Positions 5,495-12,513 of a stretch of DNA of 12,569 nt are shown piece after piece. A program made the translations under genes and the position numbers. This DNA comes from an uncultured Lachnospiraceae bacterium (GTDB lineage: Bacteria > Bacillota > Clostridia > Lachnospirales > Lachnospiraceae): positions 1-12,569 of the forward strand of contig CAJUJR010000082.1 of the NCBI GenBank assembly GCA_910586605.1, read 5' to 3'. The stretch's first letter is position 1; each line of letters begins with the position of its first letter. Below the pieces are notes generated by a model. The model was not told the DNA's origin. It made no database searches and was given only the letters and a program-made list of their open reading frames with translations.

Positions 5495-7195
5495 ATGAAT
5501 CAATTAACAGAAACAATATCAAGCATTTTAAGTGCTGTAGATGATTTCGTCTGGGGACCGGTAATGCTGATTCTCCTTGTGGGGACAGGCGCTTTTCTTA
5601 CAATACGCACCCGGGCGCTTTGCTGGCGCAACCTGCCGTACGCATTAAAAAGCGTTTTAAGCAAAGAAGCCAGGACAAAAAAGGGAGATGGTGATGTTTC
5701 CCCTTTTTCTGCATTGACAACTGCACTTGCTGCAACGATTGGGACAGGAAACATTGTTGGCGTTGCAACCGCAATGGTATCCGGAGGACCTGGCGCCATT
5801 GTCTGGATGTGGATATCTGCCGCTTTTGGCATCACGTCCAAATTCAGTGAATGCATGCTTGCCATCAAGTACCGCGAAGTGAATGAGCGTGGCGAGATGT
5901 CCGGCGGCCCCATGTATACTATGAAAAAAGCTTTCAAACATAAAAAACTGGGTGCATTGCTTGGATGGCTGTTTGCGCTATTTGCAGTATTTGCTTCTTT
6001 TGGTATTGGAAACCTGACACAGGCCAACTCTATTTCTACTGCTGTAACTGCAACTTACCATGTTCCATCCTATATTACCGGGATTATAATAACATCCCTT
6101 GCACTCCTTATTATTATCGGCGGCATTAAATCTATCTCAAAAGTATCACAAGTAGTTGTGCCACTAATGGCTGTTTTTTATGTAATTGCAGGCGTTGCTG
6201 TAATTATTGGGAATATTTCTAACGTCCCATCCGGCCTAGCAATGATATTTAAAATGGCATTTTCAGTAAAAGCTGTAAGCGGCGGGCTTTGCGGAAGCAT
6301 TGTTGCATCTATGATGCAGGCGCTTCGTTTCGGCGTCGCACGCGGTGTATTCTCAAATGAAGCCGGCATGGGTTCTGCCGCTATTACTGCTGCTGCTGCC
6401 ACTACCACAGACCCAGTCCGCCAAGGCTATATCAATATGACCGGAACCTTTTGGGATACGATAGTTGTCTGCACCATTACCGGGCTTTGCATTGCCAGTT
6501 CCGGGGCATTGGGCAGTACAGAGCTTGCAGCAAACGGAAATTACTCCTGGCAGGAAGAACAGCTTGTAATTTCTTCTTCTAAAACTGACAGCAAGCAAAC
6601 TACAGTAACAAATTATTCTGTTAAACTAATTAAAGACTATATGATCCTGGTGCAGAAAGGCAAAGAGGAGGAAGCGCTGAAACTGACCCAGAAGGGTAAA
6701 AAGATAGATGTTGCTTTAAAAAGCGTTCCCTATGATATCAGCGGCACCTGGACGGATACCTCCGGCAATGAATACATATTTAACAAAGATTCCAGCTATG
6801 AATACCATCATGTCATCGAAGGTTCTGCCCTGACAATCCGTGCATTTGAGACTGTCTTGGGTGGCGCTGGAGGAGCGCTAATAACAATTTCCATCGCCCT
6901 GTTTGCCTTTTCTACAATCCTTGGCTGGGAATATCATGGAGAAAAAGCATTAGAATATCTCCTTGGCACACACCGTTTTAACATGGTTTACCGCATTGCC
7001 TTTTCACTATTAGCTTTCGTAGGCGCTACTACAACCTTAGAAATAGCATGGACATTTTCAGACATAGCCAATGCTTTAATGGCAATCCCGAACTTAATCT
7101 GTATGCTGGCATTAAGCGGTGTTATTAAAAATGAACTGGAACGTTACCAGCCAATCCTTATGGAAGAAAAACGCCGGAAGAAATTAACAAAGTGA
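5495..7195 (+). CDS. AGCS-family Na+(or H+)/amino-acid symporter with an inserted loop domain
   Basis: Imports alanine, glycine or a related small amino acid with a cation. I choose ATG 5495 (566 residues): GGGGGA lies just upstream and the protein then begins like the family (short helix, then VWGPVMLILLVGTGAFLTIR). Family landmarks: PFSALTTALAATIGTGNIVG (~70-89), SGGPMYTMKKAF (~136-147), GVFSNEAGMGSA (~284-295), STILGWEYHGEKALEYLLG (~473-491). About ten or eleven membrane segments. Family members are usually about 450-490 residues; the excess is one hydrophilic, Lys-rich block at ~340-442, between CTITGLCIASSGA and GSALTIRAFETVLGG, where relatives have a short link. It contains ISGTWTDTSGNEYIFNKDSS, which looks like a small beta-rich module. 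The frame stays open throughout, so this is not decay. The AEC permease follows 45 bases downstream, probably in the same operon. Confidence 0.95.
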   Translation: MNQLTETISSILSAVDDFVWGPVMLILLVGTGAFLTIRTRALCWRNLPYALKSVLSKEARTKKGDGDVSPFSALTTALAATIGTGNIVGVATAMVSGGPGAIVWMWISAAFGITSKFSECMLAIKYREVNERGEMSGGPMYTMKKAFKHKKLGALLGWLFALFAVFASFGIGNLTQANSISTAVTATYHVPSYITGIIITSLALLIIIGGIKSISKVSQVVVPLMAVFYVIAGVAVIIGNISNVPSGLAMIFKMAFSVKAVSGGLCGSIVASMMQALRFGVARGVFSNEAGMGSAAITAAAATTTDPVRQGYINMTGTFWDTIVVCTITGLCIASSGALGSTELAANGNYSWQEEQLVISSSKTDSKQTTVTNYSVKLIKDYMILVQKGKEEEALKLTQKGKKIDVALKSVPYDISGTWTDTSGNEYIFNKDSSYEYHHVIEGSALTIRAFETVLGGAGGALITISIALFAFSTILGWEYHGEKALEYLLGTHRFNMVYRIAFSLLAFVGATTTLEIAWTFSDIANALMAIPNLICMLALSGVIKNELERYQPILMEEKRRKKLTK

Positions 7196-7240
7196 GGTTA
7201 AGCTGTAAATCACGCAAAAAACACGGTATGAGGGACTATT

Positions 7241-8194
7241 ATGGATAGTTTTATTTACAGCCTGAATGCAACAGTTCCAATTTTTCTAGTAATGGTTATC
7301 GGAAACCTCTTAAATAGAATTGGATTGATTAACAGGCAGTTTTCAAACATTGCTGACAAACTTGTATTTAAAATCTGTCTGCCTTGTATGCTCTTTTTAA
7401 ATTTGTCAGGCACAAATATACGAAAAGAATTTGACACCTCCTATATTGGATACTGCTCTGCTGTTACATTGTTTTCTATCTTATCCATCTGGTTTGCTGC
7501 AAAGCGCCTTATGAAAGACAAAAGCATGGTAGGAGCCTTTGTACAAGGTTCCTACCGCAGCAGCGCCGCAATCCTCGGGCTTGCGTTTATCGAAAATATA
7601 TATGGTTCTTCTGGAATGGCGCCTTTAATGATTATTGGCTCAGTCCCACTATACAACATCTTCGCAGTTATCGTACTTACACTGGAAAGCGGACAGGCAC
7701 AAAACCATACTATTACATTGCAGCTTCGCAACGCTTTTTTTGGCATCATAAAAAACCCAATTATTATTGGTATATTCCTTGGGCTTATTGCATCCTTTTT
7801 CAACCTTTCCCTTCCACATATGATTGAAAAAACTGTTATAAACCTTGGGACAATCGCTTCTCCCCTTGCCCTTCTGTCAATTGGGGCATCTTTTGAAGGG
7901 CGAAAAGCAATTGCAAAAATCAAACCGACTGCCATTGCTTCTTTCCTAAAGCTCATTGGCCTGGCAGCCCTCTTTCTGCCTGTAGCAATCTGGCTGGGCT
8001 TCCGCGGCCAGAAACTAATTGCTATCATTATTATGCTGGCCTCACCTTGCACACCTACTTCTTATATTATGGCCAAAAATATGGGTGGCGACGCCTCCCT
8101 TGCCTCCAGCATTGTCGTTTCTACCACTCTTTTGTCCTCTGTCACATTAACAGGCTGGATTTTCCTTGCCCGCCTGTTAGATTTCATCCAATAA
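7241..8194 (+). CDS. AEC-family (auxin efflux carrier) permease
   Basis: 317 residues, the normal family length, about ten membrane segments and no soluble domain. Start ATG 7241 follows GAGGG by 6 bases. Family features: N-terminal PIFLVMVIGNLLNRIGL (~13-29), KICLPCMLFLNLS (~44-56), the central QGSYRSSAAILGLAF (~102-116), NPIIIGIFLGL (~172-182), SPLALLSIGAS (~207-217) and the C-terminal SPCTPTSYIMAKNMGGDASL (~268-287). Bacterial AEC proteins are mostly secondary carriers of organic acids such as malate, or of amino acids; the substrate here cannot be fixed from sequence. The 45-base gap after the AGCS symporter, same strand and shared downstream hairpin indicate co-transcription, so a linked amino-acid/organic-acid uptake or exchange role is plausible. 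Confidence 0.95.
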   Translation: MDSFIYSLNATVPIFLVMVIGNLLNRIGLINRQFSNIADKLVFKICLPCMLFLNLSGTNIRKEFDTSYIGYCSAVTLFSILSIWFAAKRLMKDKSMVGAFVQGSYRSSAAILGLAFIENIYGSSGMAPLMIIGSVPLYNIFAVIVLTLESGQAQNHTITLQLRNAFFGIIKNPIIIGIFLGLIASFFNLSLPHMIEKTVINLGTIASPLALLSIGASFEGRKAIAKIKPTAIASFLKLIGLAALFLPVAIWLGFRGQKLIAIIIMLASPCTPTSYIMAKNMGGDASLASSIVVSTTLLSSVTLTGWIFLARLLDFIQ

Positions 8195-8197
8195 CAA

Positions 8198-8226
8198 GGG
8201 GGAATGCTAATTCATTCCCCCCTTTT
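8198..8226. terminator. Bidirectional terminator between convergent genes
   Basis: GGGGGAATG, loop CTAATT, CATTCCCCC: a 9-bp GC-rich stem followed by C then TTTT on the plus strand. It starts three bases after the AEC stop and three bases before the stop of the converging gene, so it probably serves both, better for the plus strand. Confidence 0.8.
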
Positions 8227-8228
8227 GA

Positions 8229-9215
8229 TTACTGCTTTTCAGCATCTGGTTTCTTTTTTCGCAACAAAGTCAACAAAACGGTCATAATCTCTGCCAGCTT
8301 CCTAACACTTGACTGTATTTCTCCCTGTTTTTGTTTTAATTCATCTTCGCTTTTCATTACAGCCTGAATATCACTCTGCATCTTGCCAAGTTCTGGTATT
8401 TCAGACCCACTTTCCATACGCCTCTGAATAGCCCTTTGTCCCTTAATAAATTCTTTCTGGAGTTCAATCAGCTTCTTGACTTCTTCCTGCCTCTGTTCTA
8501 AAGCAGTTCTGTCTGCCAATACTGACTGGATATCTAACTGTGCTTGCTCCATTACATCCTGTTTTTTTACAAGCAACTGCATATCTGACTGTAACTGGCT
8601 AAACACAGATTGCTTTTCCATAAGTGACTGTACATCATTCTGCATCTGTTTTAAAACATCCTTTTCTTCTAAAAGAACCTGCATATCTTCTTTTATCTGG
8701 CTCAATGTTTCCTGGCTTTCCAGCATATCCAGTAAATCATTTTTATTCTGTTCAAACAAAACTTTTGTCTCATCCATATTATTATTAACATACTTAGAAA
8801 CAACCTTTGCCGTAGACGTAGTATGTTCATTTACAGATGCTTCCAAATGGTTCAGGCGCTCTTCCAGAGTTTCTATGGAAATACCATCTGCCCTGCCTGC
8901 CTCTTCACTTTCCTGCATCAGGGCATGCACTTCTTTATATATTGCCTTTTCAAACTGAAGTTGCTCATTCAGGATTGCATACAATTTCTGGTCATATCCT
9001 TCCTGGCGCTTTTTATCCATTTCACGCTCTGCTGTTAGGAAAGAATAGAATCCATCATAGAAAAAATATGCCAGCACTATAATAACAACTGCCAATAAAA
9101 CACTTAATATAACGCCAAATGCAGATTTTACCAGCACATCGCGAAACATAACCTCCGCAAGGATTCCCGCAATACATACTAAAAATGATAGTAATGTTGT
9201 TTTCCTGATTTCCAT
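8229..9215 (-). CDS. Two-TM membrane protein with 17-residue helical repeats
   Basis: I choose the second of two close ATGs (9215, 328 residues): GGAGG lies 6 bases before it, inside the coding sequence implied by the ATG at 9227, which itself has no proper spacing. Two hydrophobic segments (~7-25 and ~31-53) anchor the N-terminus; the rest is a long, charged, Gln/Glu/Lys-rich helix. Residues ~154-309 are built from a 17-residue repeat with core DxQxLL: six in tandem (e.g. LKQMQNDVQSLMEKQSV, FSQLQSDMQLLVKKQDV), one 20-residue variant, then two more. A short hydrophobic stretch (EIMTVLLTLL, ~309-318) and KKKPDAEKQ end it. I do not recognise a family; resemblance to Apolipoprotein-like or MCP-like coiled coils is probably generic. 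It starts 40 bases after ahcY on the same strand, so they are likely co-transcribed, though no functional link is evident. Confidence 0.88.
   Translation of the reverse strand: MEIRKTTLLSFLVCIAGILAEVMFRDVLVKSAFGVILSVLLAVVIIVLAYFFYDGFYSFLTAEREMDKKRQEGYDQKLYAILNEQLQFEKAIYKEVHALMQESEEAGRADGISIETLEERLNHLEASVNEHTTSTAKVVSKYVNNNMDETKVLFEQNKNDLLDMLESQETLSQIKEDMQVLLEEKDVLKQMQNDVQSLMEKQSVFSQLQSDMQLLVKKQDVMEQAQLDIQSVLADRTALEQRQEEVKKLIELQKEFIKGQRAIQRRMESGSEIPELGKMQSDIQAVMKSEDELKQKQGEIQSSVRKLAEIMTVLLTLLRKKKPDAEKQ
8289..8756 (-). repeat. In-gene 51-bp tandem repeats encoding the 17-residue units
   Basis: Nine successive units, 51 bases each except one of 60 (the 20-residue variant). DNA copies are diverged, with recurring segments such as TGCATATCTGACTG on the plus strand, while the protein pattern (hydrophobic-xQ-x-x-x-D-hydrophobic-Q-x-hydrophobic-hydrophobic) is kept. 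This implies old duplications under selection for the protein pattern rather than recent slippage. Confidence 0.75.
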
Positions 9216-9255
9216 GATTTCCTCCATTCCTTACCTATTAGCGATATATAACTAA

Positions 9256-10500
9256 TTACAGCGATGAACTGCTTAAATATTCTTTCTGGAATGGTGTTAA
9301 TTCATCAATTTCTTTTCCCAGGAAACGAAGTTTGCGTTTTGCAACCTCCATATCAACTTCACGAGGCACAACGATTAATTTTTCATTCAGCTTCCCTTCA
9401 TTTTCTACAAGGTATTTTGCACTTAACGCCTGAATCGCAAAACTCATATCCATAATTTCAGCTGGATGCCCATCCCCTGCCGCCAGGTTTACAAGGCGTC
9501 CCTCGGCAAGTATATAAATCCGTACGCCATTTGGAAGTTTATATCCCATAATATTATTGCGCATCTCTTCTGTCTCTGTTGCAATTTCACGAAGGCGCTT
9601 CATATCAATTTCTACATCGAAATGCCCTGCATTGCAAAGGATTGCCCCGTCCTTCATTTCCATAAAATCTTCTTCGTCAATAACCCCGGCACAGCCTGTT
9701 ACTGTTACAAAGAAATCACCATATTTTGCTGCTTCCTTCATCGGCATTACTTCAAAGCCATCCATTACTGCCTCAATTGCCTTGATTGGGTCGATTTCCG
9801 TTACGATAACGCGGGCTCCAAGAGCCTTTGCACGCATTGATACGCCTTTCCCACACCAGCCATAACCTGCCACAACTACAATCTTCCCTGCCACAATCAG
9901 GTTTGTTGTACGGTTAATTCCATCCCATACAGACTGGCCGGTACCATAACGGTTATCAAAAAGATGTTTACAGTCAGCGTCATTTACCATAACCATTGGG
10001 AACGCAAGCTGGTCTGCAGCTGCCATGGCCTGAAGGCGGATAATGCCTGTCGTTGTTTCCTCACAGCCTCCAATAACATATTGAAGCTGGTCTTTCTTTG
10101 TAGTGTGAAGCATATGGACTAAATCACCGCCATCATCAATAATAATATTTGCCTGATGGGAAAGAGTTTCTGAAATGTGCGCTTCGTACTCTTCATCTGT
10201 AGAACCATGCCATGCAAAAACATTCAGCCCTGCCTCAACCAATGCAGCGGCAACATCATCCTGTGTAGAAAGTGGGTTGCTTCCTGTAATAAACATCTCT
10301 GCCCCACCTGCTGCAAGCACTTTACAAAGGTATGCTGTTTTTGCTTCCAGATGGATTGACAGCGCAATCTTTTTACCGGCAAAAGGTTTCTCCTTTGAAA
10401 AATCTTCCTCTAAGCTGCGAAGGAGCGGGCAGTTCCTGCGCACCCACTCAATTTTATGCGCACCAGATGGCGCAAGGCTAATATCTCTAATTTGACTCAT
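9256..10500 (-). CDS. ahcY: Adenosylhomocysteinase (S-adenosyl-L-homocysteine hydrolase)
   Basis: Cytosolic NAD+-dependent enzyme that reversibly splits S-adenosylhomocysteine into adenosine and homocysteine, removing the inhibitory by-product of SAM-dependent methylation. 414 residues, the length of the shorter archaeal/Thermotoga-type enzymes, which lack the long insertion and the C-terminal KPxxYRY tail of the eukaryote type. Landmarks: SIHLEAKTA (His50), IDDGGDLVHML (Asp123), EETTTGIIRL (Glu148), NDADCKHLFDNRYGTGQS (Lys178, Asp182, Asn183), NAD-binding loop GYGWCGKG (~213-220), GHFDVEID (His293) and LAEGRLVNLAAGDGHPAEIM (His345). All catalytic residues are present. AGGAGG-like GGAGGAAT is 6 bases before the ATG. 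A good own promoter lies in the 103-base gap upstream. Some archaeal relatives prefer S-inosylhomocysteine, so substrate preference is not fully certain. The repeat-containing membrane protein follows 40 bases downstream. Confidence 0.97.
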   Translation of the reverse strand: MSQIRDISLAPSGAHKIEWVRRNCPLLRSLEEDFSKEKPFAGKKIALSIHLEAKTAYLCKVLAAGGAEMFITGSNPLSTQDDVAAALVEAGLNVFAWHGSTDEEYEAHISETLSHQANIIIDDGGDLVHMLHTTKKDQLQYVIGGCEETTTGIIRLQAMAAADQLAFPMVMVNDADCKHLFDNRYGTGQSVWDGINRTTNLIVAGKIVVVAGYGWCGKGVSMRAKALGARVIVTEIDPIKAIEAVMDGFEVMPMKEAAKYGDFFVTVTGCAGVIDEEDFMEMKDGAILCNAGHFDVEIDMKRLREIATETEEMRNNIMGYKLPNGVRIYILAEGRLVNLAAGDGHPAEIMDMSFAIQALSAKYLVENEGKLNEKLIVVPREVDMEVAKRKLRFLGKEIDELTPFQKEYLSSSSL

Positions 10501-10562
10501 ATTATTCCTCCATTTTCTGTAGTTATCAATTGCATAACAGTATTGTAATCCATAACATTTAG

Positions 10563-10590
10563 ATTATATCACATCTATTTGGAAACGCAA
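10563..10590 (-). promoter_or_regulatory. Predicted ahcY promoter
   Basis: On the minus strand, TTGCGT (10590-10585), 16-base spacer, TATAAT (10568-10563) preceded by TGA (extended -10). The transcript would begin near 10556, leaving a leader of about 55 bases, too short for a SAM or SAH riboswitch. The -35 lies just beyond the stop of the upstream zinc-ribbon gene. Confidence 0.65.
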
Positions 10591-10603
10591 CCGAAAAAAC
10601 GGT

Positions 10604-12262
10604 TTAAAATCCACTGCCCATGCCATTCCCTGCGAAAGAACCAAAATCAATCCCAAACACATCCTGCACCTTTTTCAGCAAAGGCAATACATCCATTTCT
10701 GACTGGTATGCCTCCATATCCCCATCATCCGATGCTTCATATACTTTATCACTATCTGATGGCATATCCACATCCACATCTACATCACTTTCAATCTTCA
10801 TATCAATAGTAGCAAATTCCTCTTTTCCAGCCAAAATGCTAATAGTGCCTTTTGCTTCCTCCTGGTCTCCTTCCATTTCAACTTTCAAGGAATAATTCGC
10901 AAGCTCTGCCAATGCCTCTGTAGAATATATCATAGTCCCGCTTGCTTCTCCTTTATTCAGTTTTGAAATATCATACTCCTCTAAAGTCACCATCAGTACA
11001 TTTTTCGTAAGTACTGGCTCTTTTCCTGTTTCAGAAAGCGCCATATCTAATATTAAATCCCCATTAATAACACCACTTTTTTCTGTGCCCTTCCCATGAA
11101 GATGGAAATACTCCTTACCATCCACCTCAACAAACGCCTCACAGGCAAATTTTTCCCCATCCCTTGGATACAATGTACGGATAACAACCTCTTCCCCTGT
11201 CCCATCCTCTATTTTAATATTACGGCCGATAATTCTTTCATCACTGTCTACCTGCACTTCCATAATGCTAGAAAAGCCTTCTGTATCAACGTTTTTCTCA
11301 AGGTCTTCTATTGCATCTGCAAGCTCCTCTTCATACGCGGCACATTGTTCTTCATCAACCTTTTTAATAATTCCCTTAATTTCATTATCATCTTTTAACT
11401 GCCTTAAAAGTTCCCCAACCAGGGAAACAGCTTCCTCCCCATCCATTGTAACAGTGTATAAATCAGCTTTTTGGGAAACTCCTTCTGCCTTGCAGTCAGA
11501 CTGTTTTTCTGCCTTTTTAACATTTTTGGCATTTTCAATCACAATTCCTGTATACCGCTCATAAATCTTTTTTAAATCCTCAGCCTCCGGAACTATTTTC
11601 CCATAATTAGCCGCTGACAATATTGCATTGCCTTCTCCATTAAAAGCATCTGCAGACGTATGGAGATACGCCTTTGATAACTCTGGAATCTGCACATAGC
11701 CTTCCTGTTTATCCAGATCAGACTGTGCCTTTAAAGTAATCAGTTCCTGCCCATTGCCGCCTGCTTTCATAATTGTGGAATATGTATTCCCTTCCTTTTT
11801 TGCTGCAATATCAAGCTCTATCTCTTCCACTCCTGAAATATCAATGCCATATAGGGAAACTAACGATTTTACTGTATCCGAAACCGCTAACTTCATATTT
11901 ATCTTTCTGCCTTGCTGCCCCTTTGCAATCCCCCCATAAACACTGTTATAGTAATCCGTCAATGCCTCGGCATGCCTATCCCTGTTTTTCATTTCTAAAG
12001 ACTGATAGTATTCTGCATCTGACATATTGGACTTCTTCATGACATTTACAACTTTTGCCGCTGCCGCGACGCCCAATGCAAGGATACAGACAATGGCAAT
12101 GGCAATTTTCATCTTACTGCCAAAAAACTTTTTCTTTTCTGTCTCTGTCTTTGCTGCCGATATATCCTGACTGTGAGACACCCCTTCGTTTGTTGGCTGT
12201 CCACATACTGTACAGAACTTTTCTTCCTCATTTAATTCTGCACCACAATTATTACACTTCAT
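10604..12262 (-). CDS. Zinc-ribbon, single-TM protein with a large external domain
   Basis: 552 residues; AGGAGGG sits 5 bases before the ATG. Residues 1-21 are a zinc ribbon, MKCNNCGAELNE..FCTVCGQ (Cys3, Cys6, Cys17, Cys20). A basic stretch KKKFFGSKMK leads into one membrane segment (~52-70), placing the ribbon inside and ~480 residues outside by the positive-inside rule. The outer part has alternating polar/hydrophobic beta-type sequence with YVQIPELSKAYL (~189-200), reminiscent of LolA/LppX-like lipid- or ligand-carrier folds in other Firmicute surface proteins; that is a guess. Near the C-terminus is an acidic run (DVDVDVDMPSDSD, ~493-505, and SDDGDMEAYQSEMD, ~511-524) and a Gly-rich end (GSFAGNGMGSGF). 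Zinc-ribbon plus single-TM proteins are common and mostly uncharacterised in Lachnospiraceae; function unknown. Its own promoter is predicted upstream; no strong terminator separates it from ahcY. Confidence 0.88.
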   Translation of the reverse strand: MKCNNCGAELNEEEKFCTVCGQPTNEGVSHSQDISAAKTETEKKKFFGSKMKIAIAIVCILALGVAAAAKVVNVMKKSNMSDAEYYQSLEMKNRDRHAEALTDYYNSVYGGIAKGQQGRKINMKLAVSDTVKSLVSLYGIDISGVEEIELDIAAKKEGNTYSTIMKAGGNGQELITLKAQSDLDKQEGYVQIPELSKAYLHTSADAFNGEGNAILSAANYGKIVPEAEDLKKIYERYTGIVIENAKNVKKAEKQSDCKAEGVSQKADLYTVTMDGEEAVSLVGELLRQLKDDNEIKGIIKKVDEEQCAAYEEELADAIEDLEKNVDTEGFSSIMEVQVDSDERIIGRNIKIEDGTGEEVVIRTLYPRDGEKFACEAFVEVDGKEYFHLHGKGTEKSGVINGDLILDMALSETGKEPVLTKNVLMVTLEEYDISKLNKGEASGTMIYSTEALAELANYSLKVEMEGDQEEAKGTISILAGKEEFATIDMKIESDVDVDVDMPSDSDKVYEASDDGDMEAYQSEMDVLPLLKKVQDVFGIDFGSFAGNGMGSGF

Positions 12263-12312
12263 AGTTTCCCTCCTTTTTAGGAACTGTTTCTGTTACATCG
12301 CTTTAATTTATT

Positions 12313-12341
12313 ATAATATACGATATTTTACATAAGGTCAA
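12313..12341 (-). promoter_or_regulatory. Predicted promoter of the zinc-ribbon gene
   Basis: On the minus strand, TTGACC (12341-12336), a 17-base spacer, TATTAT (12318-12313). The transcript would begin near 12306, giving a leader of about 44 bases with AGGAGGG near its end. Good agreement in both hexamers and spacing. Confidence 0.6.
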
Positions 12342-12389
12342 TAACCCAAATCATACCACACAGGGCAACAGCATTTACTTTTTACGGTT

Positions 12390-12513
12390 CATGATTACTA
12401 TTCACAGCCAATTGCAGCTAAATCTCAATAAAAAATATCTTTCCTCTGTATATTTTCTACAATGTGCGGCATGAGAAACTGGCAGTTTTATATATTTTCT
12501 GTAGAAAGCGAAA
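12390..12513 (+). repeat. Dispersed repeat, right copy
   Basis: About 86% identical to the reverse complement of 1-124. Long identical blocks include ATCTCAATAAAAAAT, GCATGAGAAA and TATATATTTTCTGTAGA or its near copy. The inner edge carries ATTACTATTCAC (12394-12405), one base off the core found at the left copy and at the element in 5214-5404; the outer edge ends GCGAAA. It lies upstream of the zinc-ribbon promoter, with no gene inside. Confidence 0.85.

Noticed and set aside
5500..6027. 175-residue minus-strand frame inside the symporter gene
   Set aside because: Antisense shadow; the plus-strand symporter has unambiguous family motifs across the same bases.
8476..8958. Long plus-strand frame (160 residues, Ser/Cys-rich) opposite the coiled-coil gene
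   Set aside because: An antisense shadow of a repetitive Gln/Glu/Lys-rich coding sequence; composition follows from the other strand and no family is visible.
9216..9227. ATG at 9227 for the repeat-bearing membrane protein
   Set aside because: AAGGA abuts this ATG with no spacing, while the ATG at 9215 has GGAGG at ideal distance.
10501..10562. SAM or SAH riboswitch before ahcY
   Set aside because: The leader from the predicted start is only about 55 bases, with no matching conserved core or terminator/anti-terminator pair.
10589..10604. Terminator after the zinc-ribbon gene (AACCG-TTTTTT-CGGTT on the minus strand)
   Set aside because: Only a 5-bp stem with the T-run in the loop, overlapping the stop codon; no T-tract follows.
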